Part shown: positions 45,434 through 54,941 of the stretch, in pieces
How the letters are laid out: every line of letters starts with the position of its first letter
Position numbering within the stretch: position 1 is the first letter of the stretch
NCBI RefSeq assembly: GCF_001571145.1
Contig: NZ_BCTF01000017.1
Span: forward strand, 62,001 to 126,000
Reading direction: 5' to 3'
DNA: 64,000 nt
From: Hydrogenophaga flava NBRC 102514
GTDB taxonomy: Bacteria > Pseudomonadota > Gammaproteobacteria > Burkholderiales > Burkholderiaceae_C
Made by a program: the position numbers and the translations under genes
Notes under the pieces: generated by a model
What the model saw: the letters and a program-made list of their open reading frames with translations, nothing else
Told to the model about the DNA's origin: nothing
Database searches by the model: none

Positions 45434-47287
45434 TCAGTGGGCCACGGCACCGCCGGCGCCCTTGGGCACGCGCACCGACTCGACCAGCGCTGCGATGTGG
45501 GCCGGGACCGGCTTGCTCACCTTGCTGACCAAGTAGGCCACAGCGAAGTTCACGATGGCACCCACGGTACCGAAGGCTTCCGGCGTGATCGTGAAGAAGC
45601 TGTTCGCTCCGCCGATCATGTCGACAAACTCGGTGCCCTTGATAAAGAAGATGCCCTTGTGTGCGAACACATAGAACAGCGTGACCAACAGGCCAGCGAT
45701 CATGCCGGCGGTAGCGCCCTTGTCGTTGATGGTCTTGCTGAAGATGCCCATCATGATGGCGGGGAAGATCGTCGAGGCGGCGATACCGAACGCCAGGGCC
45801 ACGGTGCCGGCCGCGAAGCTCGGCGGGTTCAGACCCAGCCAGCCGGAGATCACGATGGCCACGGCCATGGCGACCTTGCCAGCCAGCAGCTCGCCCTTCT
45901 CGGAGATGTTCGGGTTGAACACACCCTTGATCAGGTCGTGAGACACAGCCGAAGAGATGGCCATCAGCAGGCCGGCCGCGGTGGACAGCGCCGCGGCCAG
46001 ACCACCGGCGGCGACCAGCGCGATCACCCAGTTGGGCAGTTGAGCGATTTCCGGGTTGGCCAGCACGATGATGTCGGCGTTCACGGTCAGCTCATTCCCC
46101 TTCCAGCCAGCGGCTTCGGCCTTGGCCTTGACGGCGTCGTTCTTGGTCGCATCGTTGTAGAACTGGATGCGGCCGTCGCCGTTCTTGTCCTCGAACTTCA
46201 GCAGACCGGTCTTTTCCCAGCGCTTCATCCACTCCGGACGCTCGTCGTACTTCAGGCTGGCTTCGGCAGCGAACAGGTCGCCGTTGGCCTTGACCACATC
46301 AGCCTTCACAGCCATCTGGCCTTCGGCATTGGTGCCGATGCCCACGGCGGTGTTGGTGGTGCCGAACAGGTTCAGGCGGGCCATGGCGCCCACCGCAGGA
46401 GCGGTGGTGTACAGCAGCGCGATGAAGACCAGGGCCCAGCCGGCAGAGGCGCGGGCATCGGCCACCTTCGGCACCGTGAAGAAGCGAACGATCACGTGCG
46501 GCAGACCCGCGGTACCGATCATCAGCGACACGGTGTAGAAGAACATGTTCAGCATCGAACCGGCCGAGCTGGTGGTGTACTGAGTGAAGCCCAGATCGGT
46601 CACCACCTGGTCCAGTTTGGCCAGCAGGGACACGTCGGTACCGGCCAGGGAGGAACCCAGGCCCAGCTGCGGCAGGAAGTTGCCGGTCAGGTTCAGGGAG
46701 ATGAACAACGCCGGGACCACATACGCCAGGATCAGCACAATGTACTGGGCCACCTGGGTGTAGGTGATGCCCTTCATGCCGCCGAACACCGCGTAGAAGA
46801 ACACGATGGCCTGGCCGATGTAGATGCCGGTTTCGCTGGACACACCCAGGAAACGAGAGAAGGTCACGCCCACACCGGTCATCTGGCCGATGATGTAGGT
46901 GGTGGAAGCGACCAGCAGGCACACCACTGCGGTGGTGCGGGCCATCTGCGAGTAGTAGCGGTCACCGATGAACTGGGGCACGGTGAACTTGCCGAACTTG
47001 CGCAGGTACGGTGCCAGCAGGCAGGCCAGCAGCACGTAGCCACCGGTCCAGCCCATAAGGAACACGGCGCCGCCGTAGCCCATGTTGGAGATCAGACCGG
47101 CCATCGAGATGAACGAAGCGGCCGACATCCAGTCGGCAGCCGTGGCCATGCCGTTGGTGATGGGGTGCACGCCGCCGCCGGCCACGTAGAACTCGGAGAC
47201 GCTGCCAGCGCGTGCCCAGAAGGCGATGCCAAGGTACAGCGCGAAGCTCAATCCGACGAAGAGATAGGTAGTGGTTTGGAGATCCAT
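45434..47287 (-). CDS. Sodium/solute symporter (SSS family, acetate permease-like) with EF-hand-like loop
   Basis: The protein has 617 residues and about 13 helices. The SSS core is clear (VSEFYVAGGGVHPITNGMA, DWMSAASFISMAGL, GGMKGITYTQVAQYI). An extramembrane insert (about 345-395) contains the EF-hand-like loop D367-K-N-G-D-G-R-I-Q-F-Y-N378 before NADIIVLANPEIAQ. It is paralogous to the symporter at 30218-32329 but has no coiled-coil insert. It follows its DUF4212 partner by 13 bp. Acetate or a related monocarboxylate is the likely substrate, by inference. Confidence 0.9.
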   Translation of the reverse strand: MDLQTTTYLFVGLSFALYLGIAFWARAGSVSEFYVAGGGVHPITNGMATAADWMSAASFISMAGLISNMGYGGAVFLMGWTGGYVLLACLLAPYLRKFGKFTVPQFIGDRYYSQMARTTAVVCLLVASTTYIIGQMTGVGVTFSRFLGVSSETGIYIGQAIVFFYAVFGGMKGITYTQVAQYIVLILAYVVPALFISLNLTGNFLPQLGLGSSLAGTDVSLLAKLDQVVTDLGFTQYTTSSAGSMLNMFFYTVSLMIGTAGLPHVIVRFFTVPKVADARASAGWALVFIALLYTTAPAVGAMARLNLFGTTNTAVGIGTNAEGQMAVKADVVKANGDLFAAEASLKYDERPEWMKRWEKTGLLKFEDKNGDGRIQFYNDATKNDAVKAKAEAAGWKGNELTVNADIIVLANPEIAQLPNWVIALVAAGGLAAALSTAAGLLMAISSAVSHDLIKGVFNPNISEKGELLAGKVAMAVAIVISGWLGLNPPSFAAGTVALAFGIAASTIFPAIMMGIFSKTINDKGATAGMIAGLLVTLFYVFAHKGIFFIKGTEFVDMIGGANSFFTITPEAFGTVGAIVNFAVAYLVSKVSKPVPAHIAALVESVRVPKGAGGAVAH

Positions 47288-47300
47288 GGTGGTCTTCCTT

Positions 47301-47561
47301 TTAGTCTTCTTGCATGCCGAACTTGCGGTCGATCTCGCCCATCTTCTTGGCGTACCAGAAGATCAGCGCGATGAACACATAGATCGAGCCTTGTTGGGCA
47401 AACCAGAACCCGACGGGATACCCGCCCAGCTTGATACCGTTGAGCATCGGCGCGAACAGGATGCCAGCGCCATAAGAGACCAGGAACCAGATCACCAGTA
47501 CCTTGGTCAGCAGACCCAGTGTGGCGCTCCAGTAGGCCTTTGCATTGTTGTCGCTTGTCAT
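47301..47561 (-). CDS. DUF4212 small membrane subunit (second copy)
   Basis: The 86-residue protein starts MTSDNNAKAYWSATL and has two hydrophobic helices (LTKVLVIWFLVSYGAGILF and one around GSIYVFIALIFWYAKKM). GAGGAG lies 9 bases before this ATG and directly abuts an alternative ATG at 47570, which favours 47561. It is the presumed small subunit of the following symporter. Confidence 0.9.
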   Translation of the reverse strand: MTSDNNAKAYWSATLGLLTKVLVIWFLVSYGAGILFAPMLNGIKLGGYPVGFWFAQQGSIYVFIALIFWYAKKMGEIDRKFGMQED

Positions 47562-47610
47562 GAAAGTCATCTCCTCTACGTGATGCACTTGCCGTTCCGG
47601 CGGGGGTGAA

Positions 47611-47661
47611 CCGCCACGATGTGCGCACCTGGAAACCAGATTCCCAGGTACTACGTGGCGG
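47611..47661. promoter_or_regulatory. Nested dyad in the divergent symporter promoter region
   Basis: An outer pair CCGCCACG (47611-47618)/CGTGGCGG (47654-47661) encloses an inner pair ACCTGG (47627-47632)/CCAGGT (47644-47649). The element lies between the two divergent acetate-type symporter operons and could be a regulator site or leader hairpin. Confidence 0.5.
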
Positions 47662-47784
47662 ACTTTGGTTGCGCTTCCTTACAGCTAAATTGCTGCGACC
47701 CGTCAGCTGCGGTAATCCAAGGGTAAGTCCTAGGCAAGAGGGCCCACATAGCCTCCGGGGCGTTTCCATCCAAAGGAGGACTCC

Positions 47785-48093
47785 ATGGAAGACAAGATGG
47801 TCCAGCGCATCCTGGACAACCCCAAATACCAGCAACTCAGGCGCAAGCGTTCCAGCTTCGGCTGGTGGCTGACCGCCGCCATGATGATCGTCTACTACGG
47901 TTTCATCCTGCTGGTGGCCTTCAACAAGGAGTGGCTGTCGCAGCGCCTGGGCGAAGGCGTCATGACGGTGGGTATCCCTGTCGGTTTCGGGGTGATCCTG
48001 TTCACCATCGTGATCACTGCGATCTACGTCCGCCGCGCCAACAGCGAGTTCGACGACCTCTCCCACGCCATCATCACCGAGGTGCACAAATGA
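47785..48093 (+). CDS. DUF485 membrane protein (YjcH-like)
   Basis: The 102-residue protein has two membrane helices ([20 protein letters not shown] and [20 protein letters not shown]) and the DUF485 start [13 protein letters not shown]. YjcH-type proteins are encoded directly before ActP. AAAGGAGG stands upstream of the ATG. The stop overlaps the actP start (ATGA). Confidence 0.93.
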   Translation: MEDKMVQRILDNPKYQQLRRKRSSFGWWLTAAMMIVYYGFILLVAFNKEWLSQRLGEGVMTVGIPVGFGVILFTIVITAIYVRRANSEFDDLSHAIITEVHK

Positions 48094-49814
48094 ACGCCCG
48101 CACCTTGCTGCGCCCCGCCCTGACCCTCGCCTCGCTGTTCGCCGTTTCTGCCGCGGCTCTGGCCGCCGGCGCCGACCTGGGCCAGGCCGAGAAGCAGGCC
48201 ACCAACTGGACCGCGATCACGATGTTCGCGCTGTTCGTGGTGTTCACGCTGTTCATCACCAAGTGGGCAGCCGCCAAGACCAAGAGCGCGGCCGACTTCT
48301 ACACCGCCGGTGGCGGCATCACCGGCTTCCAGAACGGCCTGGCGATCGCCGGCGACTACATGTCCGCGGCTTCGTTCCTCGGCATCTCTGCCGCGGTGAT
48401 GGCCTCGGGTTTTGACGGCCTGATCTACTCCATCGGCTTCCTGGTCGGCTGGCCCGTCATCACCTTCCTGATGGCTGAGCGCCTGCGCAACCTGGGCAAG
48501 TTCACCTTCGCCGATGTGGCGGCCTTCCGCTTCGAGCAGAAGCCGATCCGCATCTTCGCGGCCTCGGGCACGCTGGTCGTGGTGGCCTTCTACCTGATCG
48601 CCCAGATGGTGGGCGCGGGCCAGCTGATCAAGCTGCTGTTCGGCCTGGAGTACTACATCGCCGTGATCATCGTCGGCGCGCTGATGATGGTCTACGTGCT
48701 GTTCGGCGGCATGACGGCCACCACCTGGGTGCAGATCATCAAGGCCTGCCTGCTGCTGGGCGGCGCCTCGTTCATGGCCTTCATGGTGCTGTGGCACTTC
48801 GGCTTCAGCCCCGAGGCGATGTTTGCCGGCGCGGTGCAGATCAAGACCGATCTGGCGCTCAAGGACGGCAAGGTCGCCGAGGCCGCCACCGCCGCAGGCC
48901 AGTCCATCATGGGCCCAGGCAACTTCGTGAAGGACCCGATCTCCGCCATCAGCTTCGGCATGGCGCTGATGTTCGGCACCGCCGGCCTGCCGCACATCCT
49001 GATGCGCTTCTTCACCGTGCCTTCAGCCAAGGAAGCGCGCAAGTCCGTGATGTGGGCCACCGGCTGGATCGGCTACTTCTACCTGCTGACCTTCATCATC
49101 GGCTTCGGCGCCATCACCTTCGTGCTGACCACCCCCGACTTCCTGGACGCCAAAGGCGGCCTGATGGGCGGCAACAACATGGCGGCGGTGCACCTGGCCA
49201 ACGCCGTGGGCGGCAACGTGTTCCTGGGCTTCATCTCGGCCGTGGCCTTCGCGACCATCCTGGCCGTGGTGGCCGGCCTGACGCTCTCGGGCGCCTCGGC
49301 CGTGTCGCACGACATCTACGGCACCGTGATCAAGAAGGGCAAGGCCAACAGCGCCGACGAACTGCGCGTCTCCAAGATCACCACGATCTGCCTGGGCATC
49401 ATCGCTGTGGTGCTGGGTATTGCCTTCGAGAAGCAGAACATCGCATTCATGGTGTCGCTGGCCTTCGCGATTGCGGCCTCGGCCAACTTCCCGGTGCTCT
49501 TCATGAGCGTGCTGTGGAAGGACTGCACCACCAAGGGCGCGGTGATCGGTGGCTTCCTGGGACTGATCTCGTCGGTCGCACTGACCGTCGTGTCGCCCTC
49601 GGTGTGGGAAGCCACGCTGGGCAACCCCAAGGGCTCGGCGCTGTTCCCCTACACCTCGCCGGCCCTGTTCTCCATGACCATCGGTTTCGTCGGCATCTGG
49701 CTGTTCTCCATCCTGGACAACAGCGCCCGTGCCAAGCAGGACCGCGCGGGCTTCCTGGCCCAGCAGGTCCGCTCCGAAACCGGCATCGGTGCCTCGGGCG
49801 CATCGGGTCACTGA
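48090..49814 (+). CDS. actP: Cation/acetate symporter ActP
   Basis: The protein has 574 residues with an N-terminal signal-like hydrophobic segment ending near [10 protein letters not shown], as in E. coli ActP. SSS motifs include [52 protein letters not shown] and [16 protein letters not shown]. It imports acetate with Na+ or H+ and probably also glycolate. It is coupled to the DUF485 gene and divergent from the DUF4212 pair. A strong terminator follows. Confidence 0.94.
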   Translation: MNARTLLRPALTLASLFAVSAAALAAGADLGQAEKQATNWTAITMFALFVVFTLFITKWAAAKTKSAADFYTAGGGITGFQNGLAIAGDYMSAASFLGISAAVMASGFDGLIYSIGFLVGWPVITFLMAERLRNLGKFTFADVAAFRFEQKPIRIFAASGTLVVVAFYLIAQMVGAGQLIKLLFGLEYYIAVIIVGALMMVYVLFGGMTATTWVQIIKACLLLGGASFMAFMVLWHFGFSPEAMFAGAVQIKTDLALKDGKVAEAATAAGQSIMGPGNFVKDPISAISFGMALMFGTAGLPHILMRFFTVPSAKEARKSVMWATGWIGYFYLLTFIIGFGAITFVLTTPDFLDAKGGLMGGNNMAAVHLANAVGGNVFLGFISAVAFATILAVVAGLTLSGASAVSHDIYGTVIKKGKANSADELRVSKITTICLGIIAVVLGIAFEKQNIAFMVSLAFAIAASANFPVLFMSVLWKDCTTKGAVIGGFLGLISSVALTVVSPSVWEATLGNPKGSALFPYTSPALFSMTIGFVGIWLFSILDNSARAKQDRAGFLAQQVRSETGIGASGASGH

Positions 49815-49834
49815 GTTTCTGACCTTGCCATGAG

Positions 49835-49867
49835 AAAGGGCCACCGTTCACACGGTGGCCCTTTTCT
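49835..49867. terminator. Terminator between actP and ahpF
   Basis: AAAGGGCCACCGT/ACGGTGGCCCTTT is a perfect 13-bp stem with a 4-nt loop and a T-rich 3' flank. The genes on either side converge here. Confidence 0.9.
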
Positions 49868-49896
49868 TTTTCCCGACGACGCCTTTGTTGTGGGGT

Positions 49897-51486
49897 TCAG
49901 GCTGCCACGGCAGCAGGGGCTGGCGCAGCCGCAGGCTGACGGATCAGGTGGTCGAACGCGCTGAGCGCGGCCTTGGCGCCCTCGCCCGCGGCGATCACGA
50001 TCTGCTTGTACGGCACCGTGGTGCAGTCGCCCGCGGCGAACACGCCTTCCACGTTGGTGTGGCCCTTGGCGTCCACCACGATTTCGCCGAAGCGGCTGAG
50101 CTCGACCGTACCCTTGAGAAACTCGGTGTTGGGCACCAGACCGATCTGCACGAACACGCCTTCCAGCGCGACGAGGTGTTCCTCACCGCTCACGCGGTCC
50201 TTGTACTTCAGGCCGTTGACCTTGCTGCCGTCGCCGGTGATCTCGGTGGTCTGCGCGTTCACATGGATGGTGACGTTGGGCAGGCTCTTGAGCTTGCTCA
50301 CCAGCACCGCGTCGGCCTTGAGCTGGTCGGCGAACTCGATCAGGGTCACGTGCTGCACGATGCCGGCCAGGTCGATGGCCGCTTCCACGCCCGAGTTGCC
50401 GCCACCAATCACCGCCGTGCGCTTGCCCTTGAACAGCGGGCCGTCGCAGTGCGGGCAGTAGGCCACGCCCTTGTTCTTGTACTCCTGCTCGCCCGGCACG
50501 TTGACGTTGCGCCAGCGCGCGCCAGTCGACAGGATCACGCTGCGCGCCTTGAGCACGCCGCCGTTCTCCATCTGCACCTGCACCAGACCACCCGGCTCGC
50601 TGGCTGGGATCAACTTCTCGGCGCGCTGCAGGTTCATCACGTCCACCTCGTAGTGGCGCACCTGGGCTTCGAGTGCTGCGGCGAACTTCGGGCCGTCGGT
50701 TTCCAGCACCGAGATGTAGTTCTCGATGGCCATGGTGTCGTTCACCTGTCCACCCATGCGCTCGGCCGCGATGCCCACACGGATGCCCTTGCGCGCCGCG
50801 TACACGGCCGCCGCGGCACCGGCAGGGCCACCACCGACGATCAGCACGTCGTAGGCGTCCTTGGCGTTGAGCTTGGCGGCTTCGCGCTCACCCGATTTCG
50901 TGTCGAGCTTGGCGACGATCTCTTCGACGCTCATGCGGCCCGAGGCGAACACCTGGCCGTTCATGAACACCATGGGCACGGCCATGATCTCGCGCTCGGT
51001 CACTTCCTGCTGGAAGGCGCCGCCCTCGATCAACACGGTCTTGATCTTCGGGTTGACGATGGCCATGAGCGACAGCGCCTGCACCACGTCCGGGCAGTTG
51101 TGGCAGGTCAGGGACATGTAGACCTCGAAGCTGTACTCGCCGTCGAGTGCCTTGATCGAGTCGATCACGTCCTGCTCGACCTTGGGCGGGTGGCCACCGG
51201 TCCACAGCAGTGCCAGCACCAGCGAGGTGAACTCGTGGCCCAGCGGCAGGCCAGCAAAGCGCACGCCGGTGGTTTCGCCGGCGCGGGCGATCACGAAGGA
51301 CGGCTTGCGGGCGTCGTTGCCCGAGGTGTCCAGGCTCACCTTGTCCGACAGACCGGCGATGGTCTGCAGCAGCTCGCGCATCTCGGCGCCGGTGCTGCTC
51401 TCGTCCAGAGACGCGATCAGCGTGATGGGCTGACGCAGCATGCCGAGGTATTGCTGTAACTGGGCTTTGAGGGTGTCGTCGAGCAT
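49897..51486 (-). CDS. ahpF: Alkyl hydroperoxide reductase subunit F
   Basis: The 529-residue flavoprotein transfers electrons from NAD(P)H to AhpC. It has the N-terminal double-thioredoxin domain with redox pair CHNC, an FAD motif ([21 protein letters not shown]), a second redox pair CPHC ([12 protein letters not shown]), the NADH motif [16 protein letters not shown] and the C-terminal [14 protein letters not shown]. It follows ahpC, with a large hairpin between the two. Confidence 0.97.
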   Translation of the reverse strand: MLDDTLKAQLQQYLGMLRQPITLIASLDESSTGAEMRELLQTIAGLSDKVSLDTSGNDARKPSFVIARAGETTGVRFAGLPLGHEFTSLVLALLWTGGHPPKVEQDVIDSIKALDGEYSFEVYMSLTCHNCPDVVQALSLMAIVNPKIKTVLIEGGAFQQEVTEREIMAVPMVFMNGQVFASGRMSVEEIVAKLDTKSGEREAAKLNAKDAYDVLIVGGGPAGAAAAVYAARKGIRVGIAAERMGGQVNDTMAIENYISVLETDGPKFAAALEAQVRHYEVDVMNLQRAEKLIPASEPGGLVQVQMENGGVLKARSVILSTGARWRNVNVPGEQEYKNKGVAYCPHCDGPLFKGKRTAVIGGGNSGVEAAIDLAGIVQHVTLIEFADQLKADAVLVSKLKSLPNVTIHVNAQTTEITGDGSKVNGLKYKDRVSGEEHLVALEGVFVQIGLVPNTEFLKGTVELSRFGEIVVDAKGHTNVEGVFAAGDCTTVPYKQIVIAAGEGAKAALSAFDHLIRQPAAAPAPAAVAA

Positions 51487-51520
51487 GGGGAACTCCTTGA
51501 ATGCGGTGCGCGGCGCGCGA

Positions 51521-51569
51521 AGCGTTGGGGGAAGGGCGCTCGGCGAATGGCCGCCGAACGCCCGACGCT
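51521..51569 (-). promoter_or_regulatory. Large hairpin between ahpC and ahpF
   Basis: Three nested arm pairs, AGCGT/ACGCT, GGGCG/CGCCC and CGGCG/CGCCG, stack around a short loop. There is no T run, so this is more likely an mRNA-stabilising or attenuating element that sets AhpC above AhpF than a simple terminator. Confidence 0.5.
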
Positions 51570-51585
51570 CAACACTCAGCGGGGA

Positions 51586-52179
51586 TCAGATCTTGCCGAC
51601 CAGGTCCAGCGAGGGGGCCAGGGTCTTGGCGCCTTCGTTCCACTTGGCGGGGCACACCTGACCGGGGTTGGCCGCGGTGTACTGGGCGGCCTTGAGCTTG
51701 CGCACGGTTTCCTTGACGTCGCGGGCGATTTCGTTGGAATGCACTTCCATCGTCTTGATCACGCCTTCGGGGCTGATCACGAAGGTGCCGCGCAGGGCCA
51801 GGCCTTCTTCTTCGATGTGCACGCCGAAGGCGCGGGTCAGCTGGTGCGTCGGGTCGCCGACCAGGGGGAACTTGGCCTTGCCCACGGCGGGGCTGGTCTC
51901 GTGCCACACCTTGTGCGAGAAGTGGGTGTCTGTCGTGACGATGTAGACCTCGGCGCCGGCCTTCTGGAACTCGGCGTAGTTGTCGGCGGCGTCCTCGATC
52001 TCGGTCGGGCAGTTGAAGGTGAAGGCGGCCGGCATGAAGATCAGCACGGACCACTTGCCCTGCAGGCTCTTCTCGGTCACTTCGATGAACTCGCCCTTGC
52101 CGGTGCGGTTGACGAAGGCGGTGGTCTTGAAGGGCTGCACTTGCGTGTTGATGATGGACAGCGCGTTGATCATGGACAT
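51586..52179 (-). CDS. ahpC: Alkyl hydroperoxide reductase subunit C (2-Cys peroxiredoxin)
   Basis: The 197-residue typical 2-Cys peroxiredoxin reduces H2O2 and organic peroxides. The peroxidatic Cys is in FTFNCPTEIED and the resolving Cys in GQVCPAKWNEG. The start MSMINALSIINTQ at 52179 has AGGAAAG upstream; the in-frame extension to 52266 lies in the promoter region. It is followed by its reductase gene ahpF. Confidence 0.97.
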   Translation of the reverse strand: MSMINALSIINTQVQPFKTTAFVNRTGKGEFIEVTEKSLQGKWSVLIFMPAAFTFNCPTEIEDAADNYAEFQKAGAEVYIVTTDTHFSHKVWHETSPAVGKAKFPLVGDPTHQLTRAFGVHIEEEGLALRGTFVISPEGVIKTMEVHSNEIARDVKETVRKLKAAQYTAANPGQVCPAKWNEGAKTLAPSLDLVGKI

Positions 52180-52248
52180 GGTCTTTCCTGTGAAGAGGTT
52201 GAAGGGAATCGGAAACGGGAAGCGATGGATATCGCGACGGGGTGAATC

Positions 52249-52282
52249 ATAGTCGACATCTATCAATTTTCAGCATTGATAG
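52249..52282. promoter_or_regulatory. OxyR-like dyad cluster upstream of ahpC
   Basis: ATAG-N7-CTAT (52249-52263) overlaps a perfect inverted repeat CTATCAAT-N7-ATTGATAG (52260-52282). The ATAG/CTAT spacing matches the half-site pattern of OxyR operators, and the site lies 70-103 bp upstream of ahpC, a classical OxyR target. The full four-element OxyR spacing is not met, and no oxyR gene is in the window. Confidence 0.4.
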
Positions 52283-52401
52283 TTTACATCGGGCCGATAG
52301 CCTGTGCTGCTATGCAGCAATCTCCAATCCCGGCGACAGGCTTGGCTGGTGTGGACTGCTTGCTACAAATAGCGCAAAAAAATGTCTGCCCGGTAAATAC
52401 T

Positions 52402-52441
52402 TTATTGAGAATCGTTTTTGTTTGCAATATCATTGAGAATC
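52402..52441 (+). promoter_or_regulatory. Fur-box-like repeats upstream of the TonB-dependent receptor
   Basis: ATTGAGAATC occurs twice (52404-52413 and 52432-52441), the second inside TTGCAATATCATTGAGAATC. TGAGAATC is the typical proteobacterial Fur half-site. It lies 60-97 bp upstream of a siderophore-receptor gene. Confidence 0.55.
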
Positions 52442-52500
52442 CAGCCAGCCACAGCGCCTTGCGTTGAAGCCAGCCGACAACCTGTTCGACCCGAGCTTCC

Positions 52501-54840
52501 ATGTCCCAACGTCGCAAGAACCTGCGCGCCCGTGCCGGCCGCCCCAACCCCACTCCCTCTTCCCACCTGCCCGCCGCATCCAGCGTGATGCTGCCCCTGG
52601 GCGCCATGCTGCTGGCCAGCTCCTTTGGCGCCCTGGCCCAGACCGCCCCCGCCAGCGAAGACAAACAGCTGCCCACTGTGGTCGTGCGAGAGAAGGCCCT
52701 GGCCCCCGAAGGCAAGGACGCACTGCAGGCCACCGAAACCACCATCGGCAAGGGCAAGCAGCAACTGCGCGACATCCCGCAGTCGGTCACCGTCGTGACC
52801 GAACGCCTGATCGACGACCGCAACCTCGACACCGTCAAGGAAGCGCTCAAGAACACCGCCGGCATCACCTTCCTGGCCGCCGAGGGTGGCGAGGAAGACA
52901 TCCGCCTGCGCGGCTTCGCCCTGCAGGCCACCGGCGACCTGTTCATCGACGGCATGCGCGACCCGGCCATCTACGACCGCGACACCTTCGCCATGGACCG
53001 CATGGAAGTGCTGCGCGGCTCGGCCTCGATGCTGTTCGGCCGTGGCTCCACCGGAGGCGCCGTCAACCAGGTGTCCAAGGTGCCCCGGCTGATCGACGAG
53101 CACCAGGTCGACCTCACCCTGGGCAACCACAAGTACGTGCGCGCCACCGGTGACTTCAACATCAAGACCGGCGAAAGCTCCGCGCTGCGCCTGAACGCCA
53201 TGGCCACCAAGGCCGACAACAACGGCAGCGGCGCCAGCCTGGACAAACGCGGCATGGCGGTGGCCTACCGCACCGGCATCGGCGAGCGCGACGAATTCCT
53301 CGCCAGCCTCTACTACCTGGACAACAACAACGGCGTCAACTACGGCATGCCGTTCATTGCCCCGGCCCGCGGTTCCAACGACCGCACGCTGCTCCCGGTC
53401 GACCCCGACACCAACTACGGCCTGGCCAGCGACTACAACGACTCCAGCGCCACCATCGCCGGCCTGGCCCACACCCACCGCTTCAGCCGCGACAGCGAAC
53501 TCAAGACCCAGGTGCGCGTGGGCAAGTTCGACCGCGACCTGCGCTCGGGCGCGATCCGCTTCTGCACGCAGGGCGTGAACCAGCAGACCGGTGCCATCAC
53601 CAACCCGAACTGCCCGACCTCGGTCAGCCTGGACAACTTCGGCCCCGGCACCGTGCTCACCCGCGGCACCCACCTGAAGATCCAGAAGCTCGACTCGGTG
53701 CAGGCGCAGTCGGACTTCAGCACCAAGTTCGACGCCCTGGGCGTGAAGCACGAGCTGATCGCCGGTGTCGATGTCTCCCGCGAGGAACGCACGGTCTACG
53801 CCGCGCGCTCGGCCGCACAGGGTGGCGTCACCATCACCAAGCCCACCACCACCGTCGGCACCCCGGAAGACGGCGCCTCGGTGAACGAAGCCAGCCGCGT
53901 GCTGCGCGTGAACAACGCCTATGTGGCCACCGGCGTCGGCGCCTACGTGCAGGACGTGATCCAGGTCGCTCCGGCCTGGAAGGTCGTCGGCGGCGTGCGC
54001 TACGACAACCTCAACGGCGACTACGACATCAACGCCATCCCGGACGCCGCCCCCGGCCCGGTCACGGCCACCAAGTACCGCATGCACGTCTCCGAGTTCA
54101 GCCCGCGCATCGGCGCGCTGTTCCAGCCGACCCCGCTGCACTCCTTCCACGTGTCGGCCGGTTCGTCGTTCAACACCTCGGGCGACGCCTACTCGCTGAG
54201 CGCCTCCAACGCCGACACCGATCCGGAAAAGAGCGTCAACCTCGAACTCGGCGCCAAGCTCGACTCGACGGACAAGCGTTTCTCCACCCGCCTGGCTATC
54301 TTCCGCTCGACCAAGACCAACGAGCGCAACACCGACCCGGACCTGCCGGTCACGGTGCTCAGCGGCAAGCGCCATGTGGCGGGTTTTGAGGCCGACATCA
54401 CCGGCCGCCTGACCCCGCAGTGGGAGGTCTACGGCTCCTACATGTGGCTGCCAGTGGCGCGCGTCGACAAGGCCGCCCCCTGCCCGGCCACCGGCGCCTG
54501 CGCGCAGTCGGCCATCGGCGAGCGCCCCGGCGACCGCCCGGCCCTCACGCCCGAACACAGCGGCACCGTGTGGAGCACCTACCAGGTCACGCCCCGCCTG
54601 CGCATGGGCGCCGGCCTGAACTTCCGCAGCTCGCAGAGCCCGACCCGCGTCGCCTTCAAGGTGCCGTCCTACACCACCGTCGACCTGATGGCCGAGTACA
54701 CGTTCGACTTCGAACGCCTCTCGATCAAGGCCTACCTGGCCAACGCCACCGACAAGCTCTACGCGGACCAGCTCTACCCGGCGCACTACATCCCGGGTGC
54801 CGGTCGCACGCTGCAGGTGACCGCCAGCCTGAAGTTCTGA
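52501..54840 (+). CDS. TonB-dependent siderophore receptor (Fiu-like)
   Basis: The 779-residue outer-membrane receptor has a signal peptide with cleavage likely after GALA (about residue 46), a TonB box-like stretch (LPTVVV), the plug domain (DIPQSVTVVTERLID, IRLRGFALQATGDLFIDGMRD, VLRGSASMLFGRGSTGGAVN) and a 22-strand barrel ending in aromatic Phe (TASLKF). Catecholate iron-siderophore uptake is likely from similarity to Fiu and the neighbouring piuC. Fur-like sites precede it. Confidence 0.92.
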   Translation: MSQRRKNLRARAGRPNPTPSSHLPAASSVMLPLGAMLLASSFGALAQTAPASEDKQLPTVVVREKALAPEGKDALQATETTIGKGKQQLRDIPQSVTVVTERLIDDRNLDTVKEALKNTAGITFLAAEGGEEDIRLRGFALQATGDLFIDGMRDPAIYDRDTFAMDRMEVLRGSASMLFGRGSTGGAVNQVSKVPRLIDEHQVDLTLGNHKYVRATGDFNIKTGESSALRLNAMATKADNNGSGASLDKRGMAVAYRTGIGERDEFLASLYYLDNNNGVNYGMPFIAPARGSNDRTLLPVDPDTNYGLASDYNDSSATIAGLAHTHRFSRDSELKTQVRVGKFDRDLRSGAIRFCTQGVNQQTGAITNPNCPTSVSLDNFGPGTVLTRGTHLKIQKLDSVQAQSDFSTKFDALGVKHELIAGVDVSREERTVYAARSAAQGGVTITKPTTTVGTPEDGASVNEASRVLRVNNAYVATGVGAYVQDVIQVAPAWKVVGGVRYDNLNGDYDINAIPDAAPGPVTATKYRMHVSEFSPRIGALFQPTPLHSFHVSAGSSFNTSGDAYSLSASNADTDPEKSVNLELGAKLDSTDKRFSTRLAIFRSTKTNERNTDPDLPVTVLSGKRHVAGFEADITGRLTPQWEVYGSYMWLPVARVDKAAPCPATGACAQSAIGERPGDRPALTPEHSGTVWSTYQVTPRLRMGAGLNFRSSQSPTRVAFKVPSYTTVDLMAEYTFDFERLSIKAYLANATDKLYADQLYPAHYIPGAGRTLQVTASLKF

Positions 54841-54860
54841 TTTCAAACCCAGGCCCTCAC

Positions 54861-54889
54861 AGCCGCCCCGCGCAAGCCGGGCGGCTTTT
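54861..54889 (+). terminator. Terminator after the receptor gene
   Basis: AGCCGCCC/GGGCGGCT is an 8-bp stem with a 10-nt loop followed by TTTT, 20 bp after the receptor stop. It may be partial, letting some transcripts reach piuC. Confidence 0.65.
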
Positions 54890-54941
54890 CCACTGAAAGC
54901 CTCCACTGCAAGACCCGGACACATACCGGCCCGATCCCACG

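Larger units (their letters stand above)
52180..52500. promoter_or_regulatory. Divergent regulatory region between ahpC and the TonB-dependent receptor gene
   Basis: This is a 321-bp stretch with no convincing gene, AT-richer than its surroundings. It holds dyads near ahpC that could be an OxyR-type site and two ATTGAGAATC motifs near the receptor gene that could be Fur sites. Both systems respond to iron or oxidative stress. Confidence 0.6.

Noticed and set aside
47640-47690. A possible sigma-54 promoter (TGGCGG...TTGC)
   Set aside because: The distance between the GG and GC elements is 12 bp rather than the required 10, so the match fails.
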